Assembly: GCF_041262565.1 (NCBI RefSeq)
Contig: NZ_JBGCCJ010000001.1
Location: 3,410,001-3,474,000, forward strand
DNA from: Leifsonia sp. EB41
GTDB taxonomy: Bacteria; Actinomycetota; Actinomycetes; Actinomycetales; Microbacteriaceae
Length of the DNA: 64,000 nucleotides
Direction: 5' to 3'
Positions within the stretch are counted from its first letter, which is position 1. Every line of letters begins with the position of its first letter. Both the position numbers and the translations under genes were made by a program. Shown piece by piece: positions 33,464 through 42,307 of the stretch. Below the pieces are notes generated by a model. The model did not search any database. It saw nothing but the letters and a program-made list of their open reading frames with translations, and was not told where the DNA came from.

Positions 33464-34617
33464 CGGTTCGGCGTCGCCAGGAAGAGTGTTCCCGCGCCGG
33501 CATATACCGTCAGCGTGCCCTCGTCCGCCGTCACCACGGCCGCCTCGCCGCGGGAGAGCCGCAGCGTGCCCGTGGCGCCGCGGAGCTCGACGTCCCCGGC
33601 CGTGCAGAGCGCGATCGCCGTGCCGGGCAGCTCGACCGTGGTGGACGGCACGTCGCCGCCGACCTCCACGCGCGCCAGCCGGAAGTCCGGCACGTCGGGC
33701 ACGAACTCCTCGACGCCGGGCGCCGGCCGCTCCCGGACCATCGGGGTCACGGCGAACGGCGCGAAGTCGAGGATGCTCACCAGCTCCGGCACGTCGATCC
33801 GCTTCGGCGTCAATCCGCCACGCAGCACGTTGTCGGAGGCGGCCATCAGCTCGACGCCGAGCCCGCGGAGGTAGGCGTGGATGTTGCCGGCCGGGAGGTA
33901 GAGGGCGTCGCCGGGGCGCAGCGCGACCCGGTTGAGCAGCAGCGCGAGGACGATCCCCGGGTCGCCGGGAAAGGCCTCCGCGAGCATCCGGACGGTGTCG
34001 GCGTCGACGCCCTCCGCGGTCCTGGCCGCCTCGACCACGGAGTCGACCACCGCCGCCACCTCCGGCTCTCCGCCCAGCAGCCACTCGGTCGCGCGGCGCA
34101 GCGCCTGCTGCGGGTCGCCGTCGAGCGTGGCGGCGAACGCCGCGACCGCGGGGTCGCCGCCCGCCAGCCGTTCGAGCGCGGCGCGGCCGTCCGCGGGCTC
34201 CCGGAAGCCGCAGAGCGCGTCGAACGGGTCGGACAGCGCGAAGATCATCTCCGGCTTGTGGAACGGGTCCTTGTAGTTGCGCTCGGGGGAGTCCGGCGCC
34301 AGGCCTTCGGCGTTCTCGCGCTCGAACCCGGCGCGCGCCTGCGCCGACGAGGGGTGCGCCTGCAGCGACAGCGGCCCCGCCGCCGCGAGCACCTTGAGCA
34401 GGTAGGGGAGCTTCCCGGCCGTCTCGCTCCAGTGCGCGAGGTCGGCGGCTCCTCCGGCCTCCTCCGGGTCGAGGATGCGGGCGGGGGAGCCCGGGTGCGC
34501 GCCCAGCCACAGCTCCGCCTCCGGGGCCTCGCTCGGCGTCGTGCCGAGGAGGTGGGCGATCGCGGTGGTGGAACCCCACGCGTAATCGCGCGGGGTGTTG
34601 CCGATGCGCACAAACAT
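33460..34617 (-). CDS. manA: mannose-6-phosphate isomerase, class I
   Basis: The 385-residue protein has the type I cupin isomerase layout. The zinc ligands are visible as Gln86 and His88 in SLQAHP, Glu123 in YKDPFHKPE, and a later His in LPAGNIHAYLRG. The MPI substrate Arg appears in the LRGGLTPKRID block. It interconverts fructose-6-phosphate and mannose-6-phosphate, feeding GDP-mannose with the phosphomannomutase at 43 kb. ATG at 34617 is chosen because family homology starts MFVRIGNTPRDYAWG and GAAGGGA lies about 9 bases upstream. The stop overlaps the following ligase-like gene. Confidence 0.95.
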   Translation of the reverse strand: MFVRIGNTPRDYAWGSTTAIAHLLGTTPSEAPEAELWLGAHPGSPARILDPEEAGGAADLAHWSETAGKLPYLLKVLAAAGPLSLQAHPSSAQARAGFERENAEGLAPDSPERNYKDPFHKPEMIFALSDPFDALCGFREPADGRAALERLAGGDPAVAAFAATLDGDPQQALRRATEWLLGGEPEVAAVVDSVVEAARTAEGVDADTVRMLAEAFPGDPGIVLALLLNRVALRPGDALYLPAGNIHAYLRGLGVELMAASDNVLRGGLTPKRIDVPELVSILDFAPFAVTPMVRERPAPGVEEFVPDVPDFRLARVEVGGDVPSTTVELPGTAIALCTAGDVELRGATGTLRLSRGEAAVVTADEGTLTVYAGAGTLFLATPNR

Positions 34618-34662
34618 CCGTGGTGTTCCCTTCGATCCGGTTAGACCAAAGTACCAATCGCT

Positions 34663-34691
34663 TTGCCGAGCCCGGGGCCGGTCCCTAGGCT
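34663..34691 (+). promoter_or_regulatory. sigma-70-type promoter of the acyl-CoA dehydrogenase gene
   Basis: TTGCCG at 34663-34668 and TAGGCT at 34686-34691 are separated by exactly 17 bases. The start codon lies 35 bases after the -10 box. Confidence 0.6.
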
Positions 34692-34726
34692 GGCGGTCTC
34701 TGCCGACCGCATGCACTGGAGCACAC

Positions 34727-35905
34727 ATGGCCTTCGAATCCCTCGCCAGCGACTTCTACGGCTTCGAGAACCTCCTGACCGAGCGCGAGCGCGACTTCAT
34801 CGCGAACCTGCGCGCGGCGCTCGAGACCGAGCTGAAGCCGATCGTCAACGAGTACTGGGAGCGTGCGGAGTTCCCGCGGCAGATCGTGGACGTGCTGCAC
34901 GCCGCAGGAGCGATCGGCCTCGGCTTCGAGGAGACCGCGCCGTTCGAGAACTCGGCGGTCTTCCGCGGCTGGGTCGCCCTGGAGCTGGCCCGGGTCGACG
35001 CCTCCGTCAGCACCTACGTCGGCGTGCAGAACGGCCTGGCGCTCGGCGCGATCGGCGTCTGCGGCTCGACGGAGCAGCGTGCGGAGTGGCTGCCCAAGCT
35101 CGCCAGCGGCGAGGTGCTCGGCGCGTTCGGCCTCACCGAGCCGGACTCCGGCTCCGACTCCGCCCAGGGCCTGCGCACGGTCGCGACCCGCGACGGCGAC
35201 GACTGGATCCTCAACGGTTCCAAGCGCTGGATCGGTAACGCCACCTTCAGCGACATCACCGTCATCTGGGCCAAGAGCGCGGAGGACGGCCAGGTGAAGG
35301 GCTTCATCGTCCCGACCAGCACACCCGGTTACACCGCGACCAAGATCGAGGGCAAGACGTCGCTGCGCATCGTCCAGAACGCGGACATCACGCTCGAGAA
35401 CGTGCGCGTGCCCGAGTCGCTGCGCCTGCAGAACGCGAACAGCTTCCGCGACACGGCTGCCGTGCTGCGGCTGACCCGCGCCGAGGTCGCCTGGGCCGCC
35501 GTCGGCGTCGCGGTCGGCGCGTATGAGGCGGCGCTGCGCTACGCGAAGGAGCGCGTGCAGTTCGGCAAGCCGATCGCCAAGCACCAGCTCATCCAGGACC
35601 TCCTGGTGAAGTCCATCGGCGACATCACCGCCTCCATCGCCCTCTGCACCCGGGTCTCGCAGATGCAGGACGACGACGAGCAGCGCGACGAGCACTCGGC
35701 GCTGGCCAAGGCGTTCGCGACGGCCCGAATGCGCGAGACGGTGGCGCGCTGCCGCGAGCTGATGGGCGGCAACGGCATCGTCCTCGACTACGACGTCGCC
35801 CGCTTCTTCGCCGACGCGGAGGCGCTCTACTCCTACGAGGGCACCCGCGAGATGAACACCCTGATCGTCGGCCGCGCGATCACCGGCGAGGCCGCCTTCG
35901 TCTGA
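34727..35905 (+). CDS. acyl-CoA dehydrogenase, glutaryl-CoA dehydrogenase-like
   Basis: A 392-residue flavoprotein of the acyl-CoA dehydrogenase family: FGLTEPDSGSDSAQGLRT for FAD/substrate binding, ILNGSKRWIGNA, ERVQFGKPIAKHQLIQDLL, MGGNGI, and the catalytic Glu371 in YSYEGTREMNTLIVGRAITG. The glutaryl-CoA dehydrogenase subgroup has Glu at this place and the same YEGT context. It oxidises an acyl-CoA, passing electrons to ETF. It is transcribed alone, opposite manA, with its own promoter. Its link with the surrounding glycan genes is not evident. Confidence 0.9.
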   Translation: MAFESLASDFYGFENLLTERERDFIANLRAALETELKPIVNEYWERAEFPRQIVDVLHAAGAIGLGFEETAPFENSAVFRGWVALELARVDASVSTYVGVQNGLALGAIGVCGSTEQRAEWLPKLASGEVLGAFGLTEPDSGSDSAQGLRTVATRDGDDWILNGSKRWIGNATFSDITVIWAKSAEDGQVKGFIVPTSTPGYTATKIEGKTSLRIVQNADITLENVRVPESLRLQNANSFRDTAAVLRLTRAEVAWAAVGVAVGAYEAALRYAKERVQFGKPIAKHQLIQDLLVKSIGDITASIALCTRVSQMQDDDEQRDEHSALAKAFATARMRETVARCRELMGGNGIVLDYDVARFFADAEALYSYEGTREMNTLIVGRAITGEAAFV

Positions 35906-35927
35906 CCGGCCACCCACCACCACGCCG

Positions 35928-35987
35928 CCGAGACGTGAGTAGTTGCGGGAATCGCGCGAGCTGAACCCGCAACGACTCACGTCTCGG
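35928..35987. repeat. 22-bp inverted repeat, terminator-like or dispersed element
   Basis: Left arm 35928-35949 (CCGAGACGTGAGTAGTTGCG and two more bases) pairs with right arm 35966-35987 with a single mismatch across a 16-base loop. It sits between the acyl-CoA dehydrogenase and galE. The length exceeds that of an ordinary terminator, and no T run follows. Confidence 0.7.
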
Positions 35988-36072
35988 TGGCTGTGTGCGC
36001 CCGCCTGGCGTCCATCCCGGGAACGATAAGGTGGCCGGGACCCCAGGATTGCGAATGAGCAGGAGGACGCCC

Positions 36073-37035
36073 GTGGCGTGGTTGGTGACCGGAGGGGCCG
36101 GCTACATCGGCTCCCATGTTGTTCAGGCGTTCCGGGCGGAGGGCATCGACGTCGTCGTGGTCGACGACCTGTCCAGCGGGCATGAGGAGTTCGTCCCTGC
36201 CGATGTGCCCTTCTACCGCGGCACCATCCTCGACGGCGCGCTGCTGGAGCGGATCTTCCAGGAGAACACCGTGAGCGGCGTCGTGCACGTCGCGGGCTTC
36301 AAGTACGCGGGCGTGTCCGTGCAGCGGCCGCTGCATACCTACGAGCAGAACGTCACCGCCACCGCCGTGCTGCTCGCCGCGATGCAGGAGGCGGGGGTCG
36401 ACGCGATCGTCTTCTCCTCGTCCGCCGCGGTGTACGGCACCCCGGACGTCGACCTGGTCACCGAGTCCACCCCGAAGAGCCCCGAGTCGCCGTACGGCGA
36501 GTCCAAGCTGATCGGGGAGTGGCTGCTGCGCGACCAGGGCGTCGCCGCGAGCCTCCGCCACACCTCGCTGCGCTACTTCAACGTCGTCGGCTCCGGTGAC
36601 CCTGCGCTGCGCGACACCAGCCCGCACAACCTCTTCCCGCTGGTCTTCGACGCCCTCGTCGCCGGCCGGACACCGCGGGTCAACGGCGACGACTACCCGA
36701 CGCCCGACGGAACCTGCGTGCGCGACTACATCCACGTCGCCGACCTCGCCGTCTCGCACGTCGCGGCGGCCAAGCGCCTCGATGCGGGGGAGCCGATCCA
36801 GCCGGTCTACAACCTGGGCAGCGGCGACGGCGTCAGCGTGGGCGAGATCATGTCGACGGTGGCCCGCGTGACCGGCATCGCCTTCACCCCAGAAGTGGGG
36901 CCTCGACGGCCGGGGGACCCGGCGAGGATCGTTGCCTCAGGAGAGCTCGCCGCGCGCGACCTCGACTGGAAGATGCGCCACTCCCTCGAGGAAATGGTAG
37001 GCAGCGCCTGGGAAGCACGGCAGGCGGCGTCCTGA
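36073..37035 (+). CDS. galE: UDP-glucose 4-epimerase
   Basis: A 320-residue extended SDR: WLVTGGAGYIGSHVV at the N-terminus, VVVDDLSSGH, the GalE-specific HVAGFKYAGVSVQRPLHTYEQN, SSSAAVYG with YGESK Tyr/Lys, LRYFNVVGSGDP, and a CVRDYIHVADLA block. It interconverts UDP-glucose and UDP-galactose for surface glycans. GTG at 36073 is preferred: GGAGG lies six bases before it and the protein then begins just ahead of the Rossmann strand. An ATG six codons earlier is the alternative. The gene stands alone upstream of whiB. Confidence 0.93.
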   Translation: MAWLVTGGAGYIGSHVVQAFRAEGIDVVVVDDLSSGHEEFVPADVPFYRGTILDGALLERIFQENTVSGVVHVAGFKYAGVSVQRPLHTYEQNVTATAVLLAAMQEAGVDAIVFSSSAAVYGTPDVDLVTESTPKSPESPYGESKLIGEWLLRDQGVAASLRHTSLRYFNVVGSGDPALRDTSPHNLFPLVFDALVAGRTPRVNGDDYPTPDGTCVRDYIHVADLAVSHVAAAKRLDAGEPIQPVYNLGSGDGVSVGEIMSTVARVTGIAFTPEVGPRRPGDPARIVASGELAARDLDWKMRHSLEEMVGSAWEARQAAS

Positions 37036-37140
37036 CCTGCAGCTCGATGGGGGTAGACAGGTCGGGCGTGTCGCGATTGTTGTCGTGCCTCGGCGCGTCG
37101 TGAACTCTCGACCAGGCGTTAAGGCTTTACGATTCGCGAC

Positions 37141-37169
37141 TTGACGGAAGCGAATGACAACGGTGTAAT
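37141..37169 (+). promoter_or_regulatory. sigma-70-type promoter of the WhiB-like gene
   Basis: TTGACG at 37141-37146 is followed by 17 bases and TGTAAT at 37164-37169, the best consensus match in the window. The predicted transcript has a leader of roughly 40 bases before the ATG at 37219. The 183-base gap between galE and this gene is unusually AT-rich here. Confidence 0.75.
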
Positions 37170-37218
37170 TATTGCGACACGACAAACGTGTACGTCAGTT
37201 AGAGGGTGGGGAACCGAT

Positions 37219-37539
37219 ATGGCAATTCCTGAATATCGTTCTGGGGTACCCGACGACTGGTTCGTGGATCCGGTGCGACTCGGGGTTCCGGGGGTCCGGG
37301 CGGCTGTCGAGGAAGACAACCCGCTCGCCTGGCAGTCCGACGCCCTGTGCGCGCAGACGGATCCGGAGGCGTTCTTCCCCGAGAAGGGCGGCTCCACTCG
37401 CGACGCCAAGCGGATCTGCACCTCGTGCGAAGTCCGGTCCCAGTGCCTCGAATACGCGCTCGCCAACGACGAGCGGTTCGGGATCTGGGGCGGGCTCTCG
37501 GAGCGCGAGCGTCGCAAGCTCCGCAAGCGCGCGGGCTGA
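37219..37539 (+). CDS. whmD: WhiB-family iron-sulfur transcription factor (WhiB2/WhmD type)
   Basis: The 106-residue protein has the four cluster-binding cysteines Cys44, Cys67, Cys70 and Cys76 (C-X22-C-X2-C-X5-C), the GIWGG turn at 88-92 and a basic tail ERERRKLRKRAG. WhiB2/WhmD proteins bind a 4Fe-4S cluster, contact the primary sigma factor and are needed for septation and division in mycobacteria and streptomycetes. ATG at 37219 follows GGTGGGGA at a good distance; a start 26 codons upstream would fall within the promoter. Its place near manA and phosphomannomutase matches the whiB2 neighbourhood of mycobacteria. The subgroup call is inferred from context and length. Confidence 0.85.
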   Translation: MAIPEYRSGVPDDWFVDPVRLGVPGVRAAVEEDNPLAWQSDALCAQTDPEAFFPEKGGSTRDAKRICTSCEVRSQCLEYALANDERFGIWGGLSERERRKLRKRAG

Positions 37540-37596
37540 GCCGGGTCGAATACGCGCCGCGCCCGATGCACTACCGGGATCGGCGCAGCCCCAACT

Positions 37597-37602
37597 TAGG
37601 CT
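37597..37602 (+). promoter_or_regulatory. candidate -10 box (TAGGCT), leaderless start
   Basis: TAGGCT ends eight bases before the ATG at 37611, with no ribosome site in between. No -35 match is seen at 16-18 bases. Confidence 0.4.
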
Positions 37603-37610
37603 GACTCCCG

Positions 37611-40600
37611 ATGTATCCGAGAGTCACCGCCATCGTCGTCGCCCCGAGCGGCGGCAGCAGCCTGCAGCGCACTCTCGACGCCCTCGCGGCACAGACCCGA
37701 CAGCCGGACGCCGTGATCGCCGTCGACTGCGCGAGCACGGACGACGCCGCCCGCCTCCTCGCCGACGCCAAGCCCACCCAGCTCCTCCGCAGCCCGGAGA
37801 AGCTGTCCTTCGGCACGGCCATCGCCACCGCCGTGCGCGTGCTCCCGCCCACCACCTCGTCCGACGAGCTGCTCTGGCTGCTCGCCCACGACACCGCGCC
37901 GGAGCCGGAGGCACTGGCCGCGCTGATCGGCGCTCTCGAGGTCTCGCCGTCCGTCGCCATCGTCGGCCCCAAGCTGGTGGACGCCGACGACGCCGCGTTC
38001 ATCCGCGAGTTCGGCGAGTCGATGACGCCCTTCGGCGCCTCCCTCCCGCTGGTCGAGAACGAGCTCGACCAGGCCCAGCACGACGGCCTGAGCGACGTGC
38101 TCGCCGTGTCGGCCGCCGGGATGCTCGTCCGTCAGCCGGTCTGGGACGCCCTCGACGGCTTCGACCCGGCCCTGCCCGCCATCGACACCGGGCTCGACTT
38201 CTGCACCAGGGCGCGCCTGGCCGGCTACCGCGTGACGCTCGTCGCCCAGGCCAGGGTCGCCGTCGGCGGCGACGGCCTGGCCGGCCCCAACCTGTCGCGC
38301 AAGTGGTCGGTGCGCCGCAAGCTCGCGGGGGAGCGCCGCAGGGCGCAGCTCCACCGCCGGATGGTCTACGCGCCGGGCTGGGCGCTCGTGCCGCACTGGC
38401 TGACGCTCGTGCCGCTGGCGATCCTGCGCTCCATCGTGCGCCTGCTCCGCAAGGAGCCCGGCTCGGTCGGCGGCGAGCTGGGCGCGGCCTTCCGGGTCGC
38501 GTTCTCCGGGATGGCGGTCGGCAACGCCCGCCGCCGGCTCGCCCGTGCCCGCACCGTCGGCTGGGCGGCCATCGCGCCGCTGCGGCTGCCGTTCGCCGAA
38601 GTGCGTCGCGGCCGAGCGCTCAAGCGGGAGGCGGCGATGGTCCGCCAGCAGGGCGAGCGCCAGGAGCTCGACTTCTGGGGCACGGGAGGCGGCTGGGCGG
38701 TGCTCGCCATGCTCGCCGTCGGCGTGGTGCTCTTCTACCCGCTGGCCGGCTCCGGCGCGATCACCGGCGGCGGGATGCTGCCGCTGAACACCTCGGTCGG
38801 CGACCTCTGGGCGAACCTCGGCTACGGCTGGCGCGACATCAACCTCGGCTTCACCGGCGCCGCCGACCCGTTCTCCGCCGTGCTCGCCGTGCTCGGCACC
38901 CTCACCTTCTGGCAGCCGAGCGTGTCGCTCGTTGCACTCTGGCTGCTCGCCCTTCCGCTCGCGGCCCTCGGCGCCTGGCTCGCCGCCGCGCGGCTGACCG
39001 TCCGGCCGACCCTCCGGGCCTTCGCCGCCGTCGTCTACGCGCTGGCTCCGACGCTGTTCGTCGCACTGCAGGGCGGCCGTCCCGGCGCCGTGCTCGCGCA
39101 CATCCTTCTGCCGTGGCTGTTCTTCGCGGGCCTCGCCGCCCGCCGGTCGTGGACGGCCAGCGCCACAACGGCCCTGATCGCGGCCGCGACCGTCGCCTGC
39201 GCCCCTGTGCTCATCCCGGCGCTCGTCATCGCCTGGATCGCCGCCATCGCGTTCGCCGGCCGCCGCGCCGCGCGCATCGTCTTCATCCCGCTGCCGGCCG
39301 TCGTGCTGTTCGCACCGCTGGTCTGGCAGCAGGCCTCCCGCGGGGCGTGGCTGTCGATCTTCGCCGACCCCGGCGTCCCGCTCGACGCCAGGCAGACGCC
39401 CGCGTGGCAGCTCGCGCTCGGCTTCCCGGACGGCGCGCTCGGCGGCTGGCACGCCCTCGCGCACGAGTTCGGGCTCGGCGCCCTGCCCGGCAACATCATC
39501 GTGCCCATCCTGCTCGCGCCGCTCGGCATCCTGGCGATCCTCGCCCTCTTCCTGCGCGGAACGGTCAGGGCGGTCGTCGCGCTGCTGGTCGCGCTCGCCG
39601 GCTTCCTCACCGCAGTGACGGCCCTGCACCTCGAGCTCGCTGTCTCCGGGTCGGCGGTCGTCCCGATCTGGCCGGGGAGCGCCGTGAGCCTCTACTGGGT
39701 CGGCCTCATCGGCGCCGCCGTGCTCGCGCTGTCGACTCTCCGGCGCGGTGCGCTCGCGCCGGCCTGGGTCGCGATGGTGGCCATCGCGATCGCCGCCGTA
39801 CCCTCTGCGCTCGCCACGCACGACGGCCAGGCCCTGGTGACGGTGAGCGACGGGCGGACGATGCCGGCGGTGGTGACGGCGAAGGCCTCGACCCAGCCGC
39901 GCACCGGCACGCTGCGGATCACGCCCCAGCCGGACGGCGGCCTCCGAGCCGAGGTCGTCCGCGGAGCCGGGCAGACCCTCGACGGCCAGACCACGCTGAG
40001 CTCGACCGCGCGGTCGCTGTCGTCCGGCCAGCAGGAACTCGCGACGCTCGCCGGGAACCTCGCGTCGCGCAGCGGCTTCGACGCCTCGGGCGAGCTGAAG
40101 CGGCTCGGCATCGACTTCGTGCTGCTCACCCCGTCGGCGACGGCGCTGGACGAGCACGTCGGGGCCAAGCCGGACACCACGGCGGCCGACGCCACCCGGA
40201 CGCGCGCGAGCGTCGCGATGGATTCGAACTCGCTGCTCGCCCCCGTCGGGCAGACCACCACCGGCTCGCTGTGGGCCTTCGACCGCGGCACGACCGTCGA
40301 GCCGCCGGCGGCGCTGATCCCGCCGGACGCGGGCGGGATGTGGCGCGTGATCGTGCTGCTCGTGCAGGGACTGATCGTCGGCTTCACGCTGCTGCTGGCC
40401 ATCCCGACCACGCGGTCGGCCGACCGCGTCTCCGAGCTGAACTCCCGGCGCCCGGCGCGCAAGCACGGCGGGGAGCCTCCCGCCATCGAGCCGGACGACG
40501 AGCCGGACCCGCCGTCGGACGGCGACCTGCCCGTCTCGGGCGAGAGCCTCGACGAATGGGACGCGGAGCCGGAGGACGAGGCCGTCGTCGAGTCCGCGGA

Positions 40601-40859
40601 CGAGGACGAGGCGCGCGAGGCGCACCCCGAGCCGGAGGAGACCACGGCCCCGAAGCCCGAGCCGAGCCAGGTCACGGCGCCTGAGCCCGCGCTGGCGGAG
40701 CCCGCGCTTCCGGAGCCCGCCACGGGGCCGAACGCCACCGCCCACGACTTCGCCCTCCAGGCCGCCGTCTCGTTCGACGCCCCGACCACGCTGGAGGAGG
40801 GCCTCGACGAGACCATCATCCGGCCCCGTCCCGCCATCGAGAGGAGCGACCGTGGCTGA
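37611..40859 (+). CDS. large membrane-bound GT2-family glycosyltransferase-like protein
   Basis: A 1082-residue protein in three parts. Residues 1-250 form a GT2 domain (VTAIVVAPSGGSSLQRTLDAL, AVDCASTDD, a LAHDTAPEPEAL segment in the DXD region, TGLDFCTRARLAGYRV). From about 360 to 760 there are some ten to twelve membrane helices. An extracytoplasmic domain of about 170 residues follows, then one more helix (near 905-930) and an acidic Pro/Glu-rich cytoplasmic tail. Actinobacteria often keep such a gene next to a DUF5719 gene, as here, where the two overlap by eight bases. A role in cell-wall glycan assembly is likely but substrates are unknown. The canonical DXD is weak, so catalysis by the GT2 part is not certain. 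Confidence 0.8.
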   Translation: MYPRVTAIVVAPSGGSSLQRTLDALAAQTRQPDAVIAVDCASTDDAARLLADAKPTQLLRSPEKLSFGTAIATAVRVLPPTTSSDELLWLLAHDTAPEPEALAALIGALEVSPSVAIVGPKLVDADDAAFIREFGESMTPFGASLPLVENELDQAQHDGLSDVLAVSAAGMLVRQPVWDALDGFDPALPAIDTGLDFCTRARLAGYRVTLVAQARVAVGGDGLAGPNLSRKWSVRRKLAGERRRAQLHRRMVYAPGWALVPHWLTLVPLAILRSIVRLLRKEPGSVGGELGAAFRVAFSGMAVGNARRRLARARTVGWAAIAPLRLPFAEVRRGRALKREAAMVRQQGERQELDFWGTGGGWAVLAMLAVGVVLFYPLAGSGAITGGGMLPLNTSVGDLWANLGYGWRDINLGFTGAADPFSAVLAVLGTLTFWQPSVSLVALWLLALPLAALGAWLAAARLTVRPTLRAFAAVVYALAPTLFVALQGGRPGAVLAHILLPWLFFAGLAARRSWTASATTALIAAATVACAPVLIPALVIAWIAAIAFAGRRAARIVFIPLPAVVLFAPLVWQQASRGAWLSIFADPGVPLDARQTPAWQLALGFPDGALGGWHALAHEFGLGALPGNIIVPILLAPLGILAILALFLRGTVRAVVALLVALAGFLTAVTALHLELAVSGSAVVPIWPGSAVSLYWVGLIGAAVLALSTLRRGALAPAWVAMVAIAIAAVPSALATHDGQALVTVSDGRTMPAVVTAKASTQPRTGTLRITPQPDGGLRAEVVRGAGQTLDGQTTLSSTARSLSSGQQELATLAGNLASRSGFDASGELKRLGIDFVLLTPSATALDEHVGAKPDTTAADATRTRASVAMDSNSLLAPVGQTTTGSLWAFDRGTTVEPPAALIPPDAGGMWRVIVLLVQGLIVGFTLLLAIPTTRSADRVSELNSRRPARKHGGEPPAIEPDDEPDPPSDGDLPVSGESLDEWDAEPEDEAVVESADEDEAREAHPEPEETTAPKPEPSQVTAPEPALAEPALPEPATGPNATAHDFALQAAVSFDAPTTLEEGLDETIIRPRPAIERSDRG

Positions 40860-42282
40860 CCGCCGAGCCCTCGCCCAGGGCGGCGTCCGCGCGATCGGAG
40901 GCCTCGTCGGCATCGGGATCGCCGCCGCGGTCATCGCCGGCGCGACCCTGCTCCCGCTGTCCGGCTTCGCGATCGACGCGCCGTCGAAGACCGTCCACCC
41001 GGTCCCCGCCGACCAGCAGCGCGTGTGCCCCGGCCCCGCGCTCGCCCTCGCCGCCGACACCGGCCAGGCGTCGCAGCCGAGCGCCATCGGCAGATTCTCG
41101 ACCGTCTACGGCACCGACGGTCCCGACACCCAGACCAGGAACCTCAAGCCGGACGCCTCCACCGACTCGGCCGACCAGGCCCCGCTGGCGCTGACGGCCG
41201 CGACCCCGCAGGGCGCGACCCGTCCTCCGCTCTTCGCCGGCGCCCAGGTCCAGAACGTCACCAGCCAGGACCTCGCCGGGCTGGCCGCGGCCTCCTGCGC
41301 CGAGGCGAGCGCCGACAGCTGGCTCGTGGCCGGCGCGACCACCCTCGGCCAGACGAGCCTCGTGCTGCTGTCCAACCCGACCTCCGTCGATGCGACCGTC
41401 AACCTCGACATCTACACCGAGACCGGCCGGGTCGCCGCGCCGGGCGCGACCGGCATCGTCGTCCCCGCCGGAGCGCAGAAGGTCGTTCCGCTCGCGGGCC
41501 TCGCGCCCTCCGCCACCGCCCCCGTGGTCCACGTGACCACCACCGGCGGCGCCGTCGTGGCCACCATGCAGCAGAGCTTCGAGCAGGGCATCGACCCGCG
41601 CGGCCTGGAGCTCGCCGGCCCCACGGGCCTGCCCTCCCGGGTGCAGACCATTTCCGGGGTGACGATCGCCTCGCTCGCCGCCGTCACCGCCGCGCAGTCC
41701 GCGGAGGCCGTCAGCGTCGAGTTCCCGACCGTGCGCGTCTTCGTGCCGGGGACCCAGGACGCCCAGATCACGATCGGCGCCGTGGGGGAGGCCGGCACGG
41801 CTGCGGGCAACTCGTACGCGCAGACCGTGAAGGCGGGCAATGTCGCCGAGATCCCGCTCGACCATCTCAAGGACGGGAACTTCGACGTCACCGTCCGATC
41901 GAGCGTCCCCGTCGTCGCCGCCGTCCGCACGTCGGTCATCGGGACCAAGACCCGTGACTTCGCGTGGTTCGTGTCCGCCCCGCCGATCACGGACTCCCAG
42001 CTCGTCGCCGTGCCGCCGGGACCCGGAGCGCGCCTGCACTTCGCCAACGCCGCCGACAAGGACGTCACGCTGAAGATCCAGCCGGCGTCCGGCGCACCGT
42101 TCTCCCTCAGGGTGCCGGCGGAGGGCGGCGCCGGCGCGGCGGTCGCCACCGGGCGGTACACGATCACCGGAGGCGACGGCCTCGTGGCCGGCGTCAGCTT
42201 CGCCGCGGACGGGGTGTCGAGCGCGTTCGCGGTCTCGCCCGCGGGCCCGCTCGCGGCCCCGATCGAGGTCTACCCGCACTGA
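40852..42282 (+). CDS. DUF5719 family membrane-anchored protein
   Basis: 476 residues with one N-terminal membrane helix (about 17-40) and a long exported beta-rich region of repeated strands such as TSLVLLSNPTSVDATVNLDIYTETG. Both DUF5719 and the preceding large glycosyltransferase keep this order in many actinobacteria, and the GTG start overlaps the preceding coding end by eight bases. This suggests that the two proteins act together at the outer face of the membrane. There is no catalytic motif that I recognise. A soluble binding or scaffold role is a guess. Confidence 0.8.
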   Translation: MADRRALAQGGVRAIGGLVGIGIAAAVIAGATLLPLSGFAIDAPSKTVHPVPADQQRVCPGPALALAADTGQASQPSAIGRFSTVYGTDGPDTQTRNLKPDASTDSADQAPLALTAATPQGATRPPLFAGAQVQNVTSQDLAGLAAASCAEASADSWLVAGATTLGQTSLVLLSNPTSVDATVNLDIYTETGRVAAPGATGIVVPAGAQKVVPLAGLAPSATAPVVHVTTTGGAVVATMQQSFEQGIDPRGLELAGPTGLPSRVQTISGVTIASLAAVTAAQSAEAVSVEFPTVRVFVPGTQDAQITIGAVGEAGTAAGNSYAQTVKAGNVAEIPLDHLKDGNFDVTVRSSVPVVAAVRTSVIGTKTRDFAWFVSAPPITDSQLVAVPPGPGARLHFANAADKDVTLKIQPASGAPFSLRVPAEGGAGAAVATGRYTITGGDGLVAGVSFAADGVSSAFAVSPAGPLAAPIEVYPH

Positions 42283-42307
42283 GGCCGGGCTGCGACCGCG
42301 GTCCGGC

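Noticed and set aside
37596-41087. Very long minus-strand open frame opposite the large glycosyltransferase
   Set aside because: It is an antisense shadow in high-GC DNA: Arg/Gly/Glu-rich with no motif, while the plus strand encodes recognisable domains.
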